Both the position numbers and the translations under genes were made by a program. From positions 134,996,326 to 135,060,325 of the forward strand of contig OY282558.1 of NCBI GenBank assembly GCA_958295665.1: a DNA stretch of 64,000 bases. Reading direction: 5' to 3'. Source of the stretch: Tipula vernalis. Lineage: Eukaryota > Arthropoda > Insecta > Diptera > Tipulidae. Under the pieces are notes generated by a model. The model worked only from the letters and a program-made list of their open reading frames with translations. It had not been told where the DNA came from and did no database searches. Position 1 is the first letter of the stretch. Every line of letters begins with the position of its first letter. Positions 45,214 to 55,479 of the stretch are shown here, piece after piece.

Positions 45214-46029
45214 CTACTTGAGTGACCCGAGTAGTGGATACAAAATTTGCTTTGCTTGAGCGAGATAATTTTCCTTTGAAACTCTCTCATCTGGATCTGT
45301 AATTCCCAGCGCATCAAGTCTCCATAAATCCGTAATATCTGCTTCTCTAGCAAACATCGAAATAACTGTGAGAGCAGCATCTTGGCGTTCCGAAAAATTT
45401 GTTGAATTTTTCCCCATTATAGTCCAGCCAAGAAGAGTTTCCACCGCGGTCTCACCAGTAGGAATTTGTACAATTTTACCTGTGTACAGTCGCCCGACCA
45501 CATCCGCGCCTATCAACACAGCTATAGGTTCGGTGTCGTTGCCAATGTCGGATAAGTAGATTCCTTTACTTTTCAGCTCGTTCAAACGTGTACTGTTTTT
45601 ATATGCCGCAATATTTTGACAAATGATCTCTTCGTAAAATGCCGAAAAAATACAATTGAAAGTACCATCAAGTTTACTTAGTGTGATGCGTGAAATTTGG
45701 TGCTGTCGGGGTTCTGACATCCCCCTACCAAACAATAAGTGCACCATCTTCTTTTCACCGATATTTTCGAAACCTAATTTTTCGGCAAAACTGGCTAACA
45801 CATACGATTTATGCGACCCGGTGGCAATGACCGCGCGAACAACTCGTTCTCTCGTTAGCCCTCTCAACTTGACACGGAGCGTCTGCAAATAAACTTGGGG
45901 ATCTTGGAAGGTTACCTTGGCGAGAGCGAGATTTTTTGTCATTGTCTGGATTTCACCCACGTCTGATCGCTGTAATTTTTGGTCACTTCCCGACACATCA
46001 ACAAAGCATGTTTTTACCACACCAGGCAC
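45214..46029 (-). pseudogene. BEL/Pao protease region
   Basis: A 271-residue frame. The aspartic protease core reads VVRAVIATGSHKSYVLASFA; related Pao elements have D at the position before TGS or SGS, so the catalytic aspartate is alanine. DIGNDTEPIAVLIGADVVGR follows, the usual second Pao protease segment, then TAVETLLGWTIMGKN. It joins reverse transcriptase after a frame change near 45200. The adjoining zinc-finger part (about 46020-46180) is full of stops. Confidence 0.88.
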
Positions 46030-46182
46030 ACTTTATTCTAGAACGACACTTATTGTAGCTGTGGTTCAATTTCAAACACGCAAAACACGCTTTTTTGTCT
46101 TTCACAATATCTTGTCTCGCACTCAAACTCAATTTTTTTGCTTTTTCACACGAATCGCTGTCGTGACTCTCCCCGCATACAC

Positions 46183-47193
46183 TTACTCGGCCGCGGTTGG
46201 TATTGAAGTTTCTGTCACAGTTCTGTTTTTCTTCGTACTTTTGTTGTTGTTGTGACTTGGTTTTTGCTCATCGAATCCGTTTATCGCTAATGAAATTCTC
46301 TCTTCGTTTTGCACTTCTGATTCCAAGAATTTCATCAAAACTTTCAATCGATCTTGGGCATTATCAACTCTAGTATTTTGGCGTTGCCAGGCACGCAAAT
46401 CTCTTCGGGTAGAGAGGATTCGACGCGAGGAAATAACATTGCGGCGCACATTTCCGTGGTGACGCCTAATGATTCAAGAGCTCTCAAATGCGTTTCCAAC
46501 TTATCGTAAATCTGTGTTAAATTACCTTTCGACTTGCTGAGCACGAGTTTCAATAATTCCCGGACGTAAATTTCTACTAGAAGATCGTCCCGTCCGAATC
46601 TATTTTTCAAACTTTCAACTGCTTTCGTGTAGTTTGCCGCCGTCGGCGGGTAACTGTTCACAACTTCGCTCGCTCTTGATTCCTCACACATCGATTGGAT
46701 GAAATATTGGAACTTATCTTCGGTTCGAATTAGGGGGTCTTCGTGCACTTTCTCAAACATGCTCCAAAACTGCAACCAATCTTTTGGATCGATTTGGTAG
46801 TCTAAATTTTCGCGAATTTTCTTGTGGAACGTTCACTGTCGAATTATTTCCACCATTTTCTTGGGTTACCGGTGTGGAAAATCGATTGAATGCAGCTTTT
46901 GCCACTTGAAAACTACTTTTATATTCATCAGCACTTATATCTTCTGTCTCAAAATCCGCTTCAGAGCTATCCGCTTGTATCATGTGTTCAAAAAGCTTCT
47001 TGTTGGTTTCTTCAAGTTCAGAAGCTTTTTCTGAGAGTATTGCAAACTGAGCCGTTACAACATCGGCCGATTGATTTTCGTTTTCCATTTCAGCGTTCAG
47101 TTTTCCTATAAACCTCTTGTAAACGCTTGTCTCTGCACTTTCCGAACTTTCTTGATATCGTCCATTGTTTTTCACGAATTGATACAGCTCCAC
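46183..47193 (-). pseudogene. BEL/Pao Gag
   Basis: Three frames: 46753-47193 (acidic, coiled-coil-like, ASELEETNKKLFEHMIQADS), 46344-46775 (LIRTEDKFQYFIQSMCEESR and YTKAVESLKNRFGRDDLLVE, the conserved Pao Gag core) and 46183-46449 (LRAWQRQNTRVDNAQDRLKV). No ATG opens the first frame before internal MENENQ; the frame itself starts at a GTG. Two frameshifts. Confidence 0.85.
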
Positions 47194-47231
47194 ACTAACT
47201 GAAATTTTCTTCGCAACAACACTAAACTTGT

Positions 47232-47248
47232 CCTGTCACGGTCGCCAG
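47232..47248 (-). promoter_or_regulatory. BEL primer binding site, tRNA-Arg
   Basis: The plus strand reads TCCTGTCACGGTCGCCA, the 3' end of an insect tRNA-Arg including CCA as I recall it. On the minus strand it is TGGCGACCGTGACAGGA, one base from the LTR end. The tRNA would prime minus-strand DNA synthesis. Confidence 0.85.
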
Positions 47249-47249
47249 A

Positions 47250-47523
47250 TGTTGCAAAATCGTTTTAGGAAGAGTAATAAAGCAACTCGTGCCTTAGAAT
47301 GGAAAATATAAAAAATACTATTTATTCGAAAAATAACTAGGATAATCGTTAATTTGTTATTGCTCGGACGGTGGATGCCAAGCGACTTCGTTCATTTATA
47401 AAATTGAAGCGCACACGTAAGATCAACGCATGCTCAGTCGCAAAAACTTGAAAAACCAAAAATCATAAGAAACTACAGATAAAATTCGCCGTGGCGCTCA
47501 CAATATGATCTACATTTTCAACA
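47250..47523 (-). repeat. 5' LTR of the BEL/Pao element
   Basis: 274 bp, one base shorter than the 3' LTR. Differences include CAACAT/CAAAAT, AAACTACTC/AAGCAACTC, AATTAGG/AACTAGG and GACGATGG/GACGGTGG. Followed by GGTAT. Confidence 0.95.
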
Positions 47524-48250
47524 GGTATTGACCTCATTTAATGTGTTTGAGACAATAACTCAATCACAGCTCCTAATCTTAAGTATCTACTGTTAAACCG
47601 TCATCGCCGTCTTCGTCCAAACAAAATTCCTCTTTAGAAAATGATTTGGATATAAAATATAGAAAATCTTCGCAAAACGTAAGAATGTTTCGAATAGTAA
47701 TATATACTTATAGAAATAATTTCTACTATTTCTTCTATATTAGGGACTACATTTTTTTTACAAATTTTACTATTTCAAGTAAGCATTTCGAATGAAGATA
47801 ATTTAAAAACTTCATAAATTTTAATCGTGGTATAATTAGCAATTCAGTCGCTGTACGCTGATGAGATGACTGAGAATAAATATTTCTTAGCCATCATTAT
47901 CAGATAGAAGCTGAATTTGCCAATTCTTAATAATTTCATGCTTCTTCGTAAAACTAATTATCTGGCTCTTGTAATGTTAGTTGAAACGAAACACACTTGT
48001 TGATGGTGAAGCATATAACTAAAAGAAGTTCTTTTAGTTATATGACTCTACCCGATCTGGTAACGATGGGTAATTTGGTCGTTGCTTCCATAGACTCCAT
48101 ATCGTCGTGTCCAAATACGAGTATTACATCTACAAATCGCTAATTTTTTGAAGAGTTGTTAATGCTAATTTTGTCTTAATTTTTTTTTAAATAAAGTCAT
48201 TTTCAAAAAGTGTGGCAAGAATTTTATTTAAAAAAAATTAAGCCAAATTT
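47524..48250. other. Intron spacer with a perfect palindrome
   Basis: AT-rich, no coding content. It includes a 33-bp palindrome at 48012-48044 (separate entry) and two similar AAAAAAATTAAG / TTTTTTTAAATAAA segments near 48180-48245. Confidence 0.4.
48012..48044. repeat. Perfect 33-bp palindrome
   Basis: Arms CATATAACTAAAAGAA (48012-48027) and TTCTTTTAGTTATATG (48029-48044) are exact complements with a single base between. Either a hairpin-forming site or the scar of an excised transposon with inverted repeats. Confidence 0.9.
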
Positions 48251-48308
48251 TACATTAAAAACTTGACACGCCCCTCTAAAAAATTAATGGTTTGCAGATG
48301 TAATACTT

Positions 48309-49343
48309 TTATTTGGACACGACGATATGTGATGCCTCTTTTGTGTTATTGTGAACTACTTCACCATTGTAATCACTCACGCAATTCTTTGACGTCGACT
48401 CGTTACTTTCTTTGCTCACCTTGGTATGGTTAGTATCGTTAATACTTTCTGGAATATTTATCGGTTCTGTAGTACGATTAACATTGTTGAAGCTTACGTT
48501 TGATGTTGCTTGTTCTCTCGTTTTATTAATGTGATCCGTGTTTCGGCGATATGTATTATCGTTCTCCGTTCGAACTATGAATGATCTCGGATTATTTGTT
48601 TTCTCCGTGATTACTCCTGGAACCCAATCACGATCACCTCGTTTAATTCTAACCTTGTCACCTGCATTCAATGGTTCCGCGATTCGTCTTCCTCGATCAG
48701 CATACCATTTTTGAATTTTTCGTATTTCTGTTAACTTGTGCGTTCTTATATCCGAAATAATTTTCGGCTTTAACATTTCCGGAAGTCCTACTATGGTCGT
48801 TCTTGTAGTTCTACTCATTAACCTTTGATTTGTCGATGCTAAACTTGATGACGTTGGTATATTCCGATAATTTAATAATGCTAAGTATATGCAAGAATTA
48901 TCTCTTTTGCATTTTTTTATCATTTCTTTCGCTATTTGCACATAGCGTTCTATTAAGCCATTGCCTTGTGGATGGTTTGGACTACTCGTAGCATGGTTGA
49001 TCGACCAATCACTCGCGAACTTCTTAAACTCTGCCGCAAAAATTTGTGGACGATTATCCGTCTCTAGCTTTGCTGGTATTCCATGCGTGAAAAAACATAT
49101 TTTCAATATTTCTATAACTTCCTTTGCCGTACTCATTTTTAATTCCGTAAACTCAAAATAACCTAAGTATCTGTCGACTACGAGTATGTAATCTTTATCA
49201 TTACAATGAAATAGATCGGCTCCCACTACTTCAAATGGAAGACTTGAATTTTCCTTGTTAATAACTGGTTCTTTCACCTTTGATCTCTGCATCGACTGAC
49301 AAATTGAACATGTTTCCACATATGACGTTATATCTGTAGACAT
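48309..49343 (-). pseudogene. mag-like copy 2 integrase, core frame intact
   Basis: A 344-residue uninterrupted frame beginning MSTDITSYVETCSICQSMQR, the last part of the zinc domain. Catalytic residues are all visible: GADLFHCNDKDYILVVDRYL (first D), KLETDNRPQIFAAEFKKF (second D, with NRP for the usual NGP) and SPNHPQGNGLIERYVQIAKE (E). The C-terminal domain has KWYADRGRRIAEPLNAGDKV and RIKRGDRDWVPGVI. It lacks its own N-terminus because a stop near 49350 separates it from the rest of Pol. It is the best-preserved enzyme domain of the LTR elements here. Confidence 0.88.
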
Positions 49344-49352
49344 TCCTCTCCA

Positions 49353-49995
49353 CTACAGAATTTCCCTGGCACGACTTAGACACTTTTGTATTTCAAAATG
49401 CCCTCGATGTATGTTATACAACATTTTCGATATTTGTGCCTTTGGTACTACCAGCTTCATTCCTTTGAACACTAAACCGTTGTAATATGATATTTCCTCT
49501 CTGAAATTCCAATACGGTTTTACCCATTCATGTATCTCAGCTTGATTGTTCGGCCAACCTGACATTGTTACTTTAATCAGCTTCTGGATTTCTTGGTCGT
49601 GCTTCGTGGCTTCTACCATTTCACGTTTCACATCCTTTGAGCAATCAATCGAAACATATATGTACTTGCAGCTCTTCTTCCTCTTCCGACTCATTATTTA
49701 CACAGTCTCTACTTAGGATATCTGCTATGTGTTGACTAGTCCCTTTCACATACACTACCGTTGGCGAATATTGTTTTATGTCAAACATAATACGTTGTAG
49801 TCTAAATGGTGCTGACTGTAATCGTTTTTTATATATATATATATATATATATACTCAATTGGCCTGTGATCACTTTCTATTCTTAACTTCTTTCCGTAGA
49901 CATACTCATGAAACTTCCCACAATCCCATCTTATCGCTGCTGCTTCCAACTCTATTGGTGGATAGTTTCGTTGAGCTTGGCTTAACGCTTTATAA
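49353..49995 (-). pseudogene. mag-like copy 2 RNase H end and integrase zinc domain
   Basis: The 49353-49694 frame holds SGWPNNQAEIHEWVKPYWNF, REEISYYNGLVFKGMKLVVP and IHRGHFEIQKCLSRAREIL, the linker and HH part of the zinc domain. Upstream, in other frames, are DSLSRDILSR-like and TDHRPIEY-like RNase H remnants. A pure (TA)n run interrupts RNase H at about 49831-49853. Confidence 0.8.
49831..49853. repeat. (TA)n microsatellite inside RNase H
   Basis: About eleven TA dinucleotides replacing codons of the mag-like RNase H next to the TDHRP motif. Probably a slippage expansion in dead sequence. Confidence 0.9.
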
Positions 49996-50269
49996 CAATT
50001 ATGTCACATTTTGTCACTTAACAATTCTGTTTTTTAATAATTATCCCCAGACTAAAATAGAGAATTCTCAAAGCCGCTTAACATTGTTCCTTTCTGCGCA
50101 AGGTTGGCAAGAAATTATATAGCTTCCTTTTGTTGTCATATTGTAGTTAACACAATTTTTTTTGTGGGATTTTTATTTTTGGGGAATGATGGTATCCCAT
50201 TTAAAAGAACATCCAGATTATCTGGCCGTTGTTTTAATTGGAAGAGAGACAAAATCACGTGAATCAGAA

Positions 50270-50640
50270 TCCCGAAGGTAAAAAACCCAGAAGGTTTAAA
50301 AAATTCCGACAGTACAAAATCCCGACGATACATAATCCCGAGGCTACAAAATTCCGACGGTACAAAATCCCGCGGGTACAAAATCACGAGGATACTAAAA
50401 CCAAGATCCCACCTAATCTAAAATCGGCAGGGTAAACAATTCCTAATGCCTATGCAAATGTCAAAATCTACAAGAGCCCGAGGGACAAAATTCCGAAAAT
50501 CAGAATCCCGAGGATACAATAGCCCGGGTACAACATCCCGGCGATTGAAAATCCCAAGGTGACAAATTTCCGAGCCTACAAAATCCCATATTCGCTAGGA
50601 AATCCCGAATATAATTGAATTCCGCAGGGAATTCAATTTT
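50270..50640 (+). repeat. CCCGAGG-type array 1
   Basis: Degenerate tandem units of about 15-16 bp near ACAAAATCCCGAGGGT. It ends with AATTGAATTCC-GCAG-GGAATTCAATT (50613-50638), an 11-bp inverted repeat. Within copy 1 of the composite repeat. Confidence 0.8.
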
Positions 50641-50999
50641 ATTCGTTAGCTTCTCAAGATTACGAGGTTTTTTTTCTGAAAGAAACATAAAAATGGTGTT
50701 GGTATCGTTACCGAAAATAAAATAATCCCAAAAAAAAACAAAAAATTTAGTTTTTTAAATATAACAAATTTTTGAACCATTTCTCAAAGCCACTTAGCAT
50801 TGGTGCTTCCTGCGCAAGGATGACAAGAAATTATGTAGCTTCCTTTTATTTTCATATTATAGTTAATAAAAATTTAATGGGGTCTTCCTTTTTGATGGGG
50901 CACAATTTTGGGGATTTTTATTTTTGGGAATATGGTGGTATCCCATTTAAAAGAACATCCAGATTATCTGGCCGTTCTTTCAAATGGAAGGGACAAAAT

Positions 51000-51290
51000 A
51001 CCAAAAACAAAAATCCAGAGGGTAGAAAAATCGAGTATTCCCGATTGATAAAATTTCGCGGGATATAGTCCCGAGGGACAAAATCCCGAAGACCAAAATC
51101 GCGAAAGTACAAAAGCGCGAGTACAAAATCCCGAAGATAAATAATCCAGAGGGTACATATTCCCGAGAGTACAACATCCCTAGGATACAAAATCCCAAGG
51201 GGACAACTTTGCGAGGGTACAAAATCCCCAAATCCCTAGAAAATCCTATTCCGCGTGGAATTCAATTTTATTCTGGAGTTGCTCCAAATT
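51000..51290 (+). repeat. CCCGAGG-type array 2
   Basis: Same unit and orientation as array 1, ending near ATTCCGCGTGGAATTC (51248-51263). Within copy 2 of the composite repeat. Confidence 0.8.
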
Positions 51291-51798
51291 ATGGGTTTTT
51301 AAATGATTTTCTGGTTTGGTATAAAATAATCCCAAAAAAAAAAGAAAAATCCCAAAAAATCAAGTTTTTTAAATAAAACAAATTTTTGAAATGTTGTTTT
51401 ATACCTTAGCTTAAAGACGAGGTAGCCGCCCCAAAACCTCGCTTTGACGATTTTTTGAAATTCTAACATTCACAGAAATTGTAACATTTTTAAAAAATTG
51501 GTGTTTTAAATAATTACTAGTAAAATAGAGAACTCCTCAAAGCCACTTATAATTGTGGTCCTTTCTGTGCAAGGATGACAAGATATTACGTAGCTTCACA
51601 AAAATTTAATGGGGGCTTCCTTTTCAATGGGGCACGTTATTTAGCATATTTTGGGATTTTTTTTGTTGGAATTTTTATTGTTGGGAATATGATGGTACCC
51701 CATAAAAATGTTAATTATTTCTTTTAAATAATTATAAAAAATATATTTCTTAAAGCAGATTATATGCAGATATTTATGATAATATAAATTGCTTCGTT

Positions 51799-52809
51799 CA
51801 GGGTTGGTAAGTTTTAAACACTTTGTTTTAAACACTGTTTTAAACATTGTTTAAAACACCTTGTTTTTTTTATTTCAAACAGTTGTTTTAAACAAAAATT
51901 GAAATCTAGGAATTACAGAGGAATTGAAGCCTATTACAGTGGCACTTGACAAAATACAACAAACAACATGCAAATTAGCAGACGCTGTAGAGGTCTGGAA
52001 AGGGTTGGAGCCACATTTGACTGGAAATGGAACTGTTAAAACATTATATCAAAAAAGATACAATAAAACACTAACAAATGAACATTTTGCGGCATATGTT
52101 TTAAGTCCTAAGCAAAAAAATCAGTTATTACTACAGACGAAAGAGAAAAGGCAATGGATTTTATTGAATTAAATTTTTCAATAAATTTCATAAATACCAC
52201 ATTTATGAAATTTATCGCAAAATTAAACCCATTCAGGGATTTACATTTTAAAAATTGTGAGCAGCTGACAGATTTTGAATGGTGGATGTCGATGCAATCG
52301 CTTTATCCGAATATTATTTCGAGTAATAATTTGGATTTGATTGGTTAGCTGCATACTGCTACATCGTCATCAGCTGGTATAGAAAGGATTTTTTCTAAAT
52401 TTGGCTTAACGCAAACTGCTTTAAGAAGCAAACTCGGAACTATTAGGGCGGCTAAATTGGTTTTCGTTTCGCAGCAATTAATTAAAATAGGTGCATAGGT
52501 TCTTGCAGACTTTAAAAATTTTTGATTTTGTATAATCATAATGGAAATATTTTATTTATTTTTTGTATATCATGAAGATATTTTTTATTTGTGTTTTTTA
52601 TATGAAAAACATAAGTGTTAGTTTTTTGTTTGCTATAAGTTTGTAATTCATACAATCAATAAAAATAGTTAATACGAAACAATTTTTCATTCATCTGAAT
52701 TAATATGTAGGTACCTTACCGTTATTTCTTACTAACCAAAAAACTGTTTAAAACAAAAAAAAACGTTTTTTTTGTTTTTTTTATTTAAGACATGTTTTTA
52801 CCAACCCTG
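51799..52809 (+). mobile_element. hAT element, internally deleted, with perfect 8-bp target duplication
   Basis: Ends CAGGGTTGGTAA (51799) and TTACCAACCCTG (ending 52809) are an inverted repeat, and GCTTCGTT flanks both sides exactly (51791-51798, 52810-52817). Eight-base duplications and CAGGG ends identify hAT. Subterminal GTTTTAAACA motifs are repeated near both ends. The transposase N-terminal and central parts are missing. Confidence 0.95.
51924..52498 (+). pseudogene. hAT transposase C-terminal remnant
   Basis: The frame at 51924-52172 includes ITVALDKIQQTTCKLADAVE; the frame at 52154-52498 has FEWWMSMQSLYPNIISSNNL, a TAG at 52346, then in the same frame LHTATSSSAGIERIFSKFGL and TQTALRSKLGTIRAAKLVF, the hATC dimerisation domain. 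The BED finger and the catalytic core are absent. One internal stop and a frame change mean no working product. Confidence 0.9.
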
Positions 52810-52817
52810 GCTTCGTT

Positions 52818-53590
52818 AACCTTTCAGAAACAGATCAAAGCATTTGTATCACTCGTTTCGCTTTTACTGGTAGTTCTACCACAAATATTTCAAGTTGTGT
52901 TGTGGTGTGCTTAATTCGTTGGGTTAGTATGGAATGGAAGAATATATTGGAGCGAATTTCGTATTTCTGTTAAATTGGTTAATGCTTCGTCAACCTTGCA
53001 GACATAGATCATTTATTTTATTTTATTTATTTATTTATTTGACATTAATTTCAATTACTTATAACTATGTAGTACACTCCATTTTGAGCATATTGGCTCA
53101 TTAATAACATATAGTATAAAACATAGATTCAATTTTTTACAATAAAAACAAACAAAGTAAAGATTATGGCACCGCTCAATGGTCCAATAATACTGCACAT
53201 TTTAGTAAAATATCTCCATTATCCGTCCTTTTGGTTAAAGTATCCCATTTTAGCCCATTTTATCCCATAGCTACCAGTTTGTTGTATTACTATTACATGC
53301 ACTGATAGCCTTATATCAGCGATTACATCATCCGGGCCAATGGCACCACAATTTCGACATACAATTTCGACATACAATTTTATTTTGCCTTAAGTAGTCA
53401 TAAATTACTAATAAAACTATAATAAAATAATAATTAAACTAAAAGGAAATTAAAAAATAAATGCAACTATTCGACTCGAAAGTCAAAGCCTATATTTCAA
53501 AGGAATTGCATCGCTCATATCGCTTATACCTATAGATGTACCACAAATGTTTCAAGTTGTGACAAAAGTCATAAAAGGCCTATAAAAGGG
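52818..53590. other. AT-rich stretch with a (TTTA)n LINE-type tail
   Basis: At about 53012-53040 a TTTATTTATTTATTTATTTGAC run looks like the antisense tail of a non-LTR element of the kind seen at 56459. TATCCCATTTTAGCCCATTTTATCCCAT near 53238-53266 is a short local repeat. No genes. Confidence 0.4.
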
Positions 53591-53815
53591 ATGGTGACAT
53601 ATTCCCGAGGGATAAAATCCTGCGGGACATAAACCCGAGGAACAAAAACCCGAGAATTAAAACCGCGAAGCTATAAAATCCCGAGAGTACAAAATCCCGA
53701 GGGCACAAAATCCCGAGGGTACATAATCCCGAAGGTTCAAAATTCCAAGGGTACATAATCCCGAGGGTTCAAAATCACGTAATCCTGAGGAGATCACGAA
53801 TAAAATTGAATTCCG
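53591..53815 (+). repeat. CCCGAGG-type array 3
   Basis: Units GGGTACAAAATCCCGA, GGGTACATAATCCCGA and variants, ending AATAAAATTGAATTCCGCGCG at about 53799-53819. It lacks the second half of the terminal palindrome. Confidence 0.8.
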
Positions 53816-54104
53816 CGCGAACAGTAAAAATAAACAATGTTTGCCAAGGGAAAAATTTCACAAGTAAATGTCACAAATTATCATTTATCACGGTATTACC
53901 ACAGTATTCGGCCACGGCCTTAATACGAATAAAAAATTCTGCTAATAGAGTGACTTGAAACAAAAGTTTCCCTTTGCGATTATTTGCAATCTACTTTATG
54001 TCAGAATTAACAGTAACTGTTGGTTCTCACATAAAGTATTATAGGTTAGGAATAATCGCAATAATAGGTATTTTCCAACATATGGAAATTTTCAATAGTA
54101 AATG

Positions 54105-54596
54105 GGGTGAGGGAAGAAACCCGAGCAACAAAATTCCGAGGGTACAAAATCCCGATAATACACAGTCCCGAGAGTACAAAATCCCGAGGATACTAAATTC
54201 CGAAGATACAAGATCCCTATGGAAATTCCAAAATTTAGTTGTTGCACATCTGGTTCACTTTTCCTTTGATTTAACGAGGTACACACACGAAAAATCGAAC
54301 ATCAAAAATAGTGATGGTTATAACATGTCCCCGTGGAGGGCTACTATGAATTTTATCGATAGCGCATTTACCAGGGTTGGTGATGAATTCCTGAGGGACA
54401 AAATTCCGCGAGACATAATCACGAGTGTCACAATTCCGAAAATCAAAATCCCGAAGGTACAAAATCGCGAGGGTACAAAATCCCGAGTATACATAATCCC
54501 GAGGCTACAAAATCTCGACGGGACAAAATCCCGAGGGTACAAAATTCTGTAATTCCGAGGAAATGCTGAATAAAATTGAATTCCGCGCGGAATTAA
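54105..54596 (+). repeat. CCCGAGG-type arrays 4a and 4b
   Basis: Two blocks (54105-54215 and 54370-54596) split by unlike sequence. Block 4b opens CAGGGTTGGTGATGAATTCC and ends AATTGAATTCCGCGCGGAATT. The opening resembles the terminal repeat of the hAT element at 51799 (CAGGGTTGGTAA). Confidence 0.8.
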
Positions 54597-54779
54597 AGGA
54601 AATAGGGCTGGCTTCCTTATCTAGAAAAAAAATACAGAAACACAATTATTAAATTGTGACCAGTTAAAATTAAAATTTATAAAATGTCTATAGGATATGG
54701 GTTTTTCATAATATGGGAGTTCTAAGAACAAGTTGTGCGGTAAATTTTGGGGAAGGAGAATTCTAATTTTGGGATGTGT

Positions 54780-54970
54780 TTTGAGCGCCAACATTTTAAA
54801 AAAATCGGGAAATCTCGGGAATTTTCGCCCTCGGGATTTTTTTAAGCCTTCGCGATTTTGTACCCTCAGGATTTTCATGCTCTGGGTTTGTGCCTCTTCC
54901 TTTTACACCTCCTTGATTTTGTATATTCGGGATTTTGATTCTCGGGATTTTGTCTCTCTCCCAATCTACA
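54780..54970 (-). repeat. CCCGAGG-type array 5, inverted
   Basis: Same unit on the opposite strand (GGGATTTTGTACCCTC). With block 4b it forms an inverted pair around about 54600-54780, so the two could fold back. Confidence 0.8.
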
Positions 54971-55479
54971 TTTGCCTGAACAAAAATCCAGAAATTTTAA
55001 AATTCAGAAAAAAAATCGGAAAAAATCTAGAAATTACCAGAAAAGAAATCCAGAAAAAATATTTCGTTTGAAATAAATGTCAGAAGAAGTGAAACGAGCG
55101 ATACAATTCCTTTGATCTGTGTCTGCAAGGTTGACGAAGCATTAAATCCGCGATTTGCTCCAATACGTTCGTCGACACCATACTAACCCAATGAATTAAG
55201 ACAACCACAAAATAACTTGAAGCATTTGTGGAAAAATTAACATTAGAAGCGATATGAGCGATACAATTTCTTTGATCTGTGTCTGAATAGATTGACGAAG
55301 AAATTTCCATTATCATAAATATAAAGAACTTTACGGAAAAACTCAAATTTTTTACACATTTTATAAATTTTAATTTTAATTTAGATCGCACTTTGATAAA
55401 TGTGTTTCTGGATTTTAGTTTTCTTGATTTTGGTTTTTCTGAATTTTTTGTTTCGGTATTTTTTTTTACTAGATAAGGT

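Larger units (their letters stand above)
41580..47523 (-). mobile_element. BEL/Pao retrotransposon, full length but defective
   Basis: 5944 bp on the minus strand. LTRs at 41580-41854 (3') and 47250-47523 (5') start TGTTG and end CAACA and differ at about five bases and one indel. Flanks are GATAT (left) and GGTAT (right), a 5-bp target duplication with one change. The primer site lies next to the 5' LTR (47232-47248). A polypurine tract AAAAAGGTGGGAGAA abuts the 3' LTR (41855-41869). Order: gag, protease, reverse transcriptase, RNase H, integrase. Despite the young-looking LTRs, every gene carries frame breaks, the protease aspartate is lost and the integrase glutamate is replaced. It sits just after the Mondo exon, antisense to it. 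Confidence 0.95.
48265..49995 (-). mobile_element. mag-like Ty3/gypsy retrotransposon, copy 2, 3' half
   Basis: Minus-strand 3' half: RNase H (about 49695-49995), linker and zinc domain (49353-49694), integrase (48309-49343). A likely polypurine tract AGAGGGGCG precedes TGTCAAG near 48269, where a 3' LTR would start, but its other end is not clear. The 5' side breaks within RNase H at about 49995, where the triplicated repeat begins. It complements the 5' half at 8282-11040, though they need not be one element. Confidence 0.83.
49996..51700. repeat. Composite repeat, two full copies and a partial third in tandem
   Basis: CTCAAAGCC[GA]CTTA occurs at about 50070, 50783 and 51534 and each is followed by the same order: CTTTCTGCGCAAGG, AAGAAATTATGTAGCTTCC, GGGGATTTTTATTTTTGGG, GGTATCCCATTTAAAAGAAC. 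Copies 1 and 2 continue with ATCCAGATTATCTGGCCGTT and a CCCGAGG-type array ending in an AATTGAATTCC palindrome; copy 3 stops near 51700. Spacing is about 713 and 751 bp. No coding content. Confidence 0.8.

Noticed and set aside
48309..49343. A domesticated host integrase gene, because the frame is open for 344 codons
   Set aside because: It starts inside the zinc domain, its upstream Pol frames are present but broken, and there is no promoter or splice evidence.
50270..50640. CRISPR-like array (short repeated units)
   Set aside because: Units are degenerate, about 16 bp, without unique spacers, and the genome is eukaryotic.
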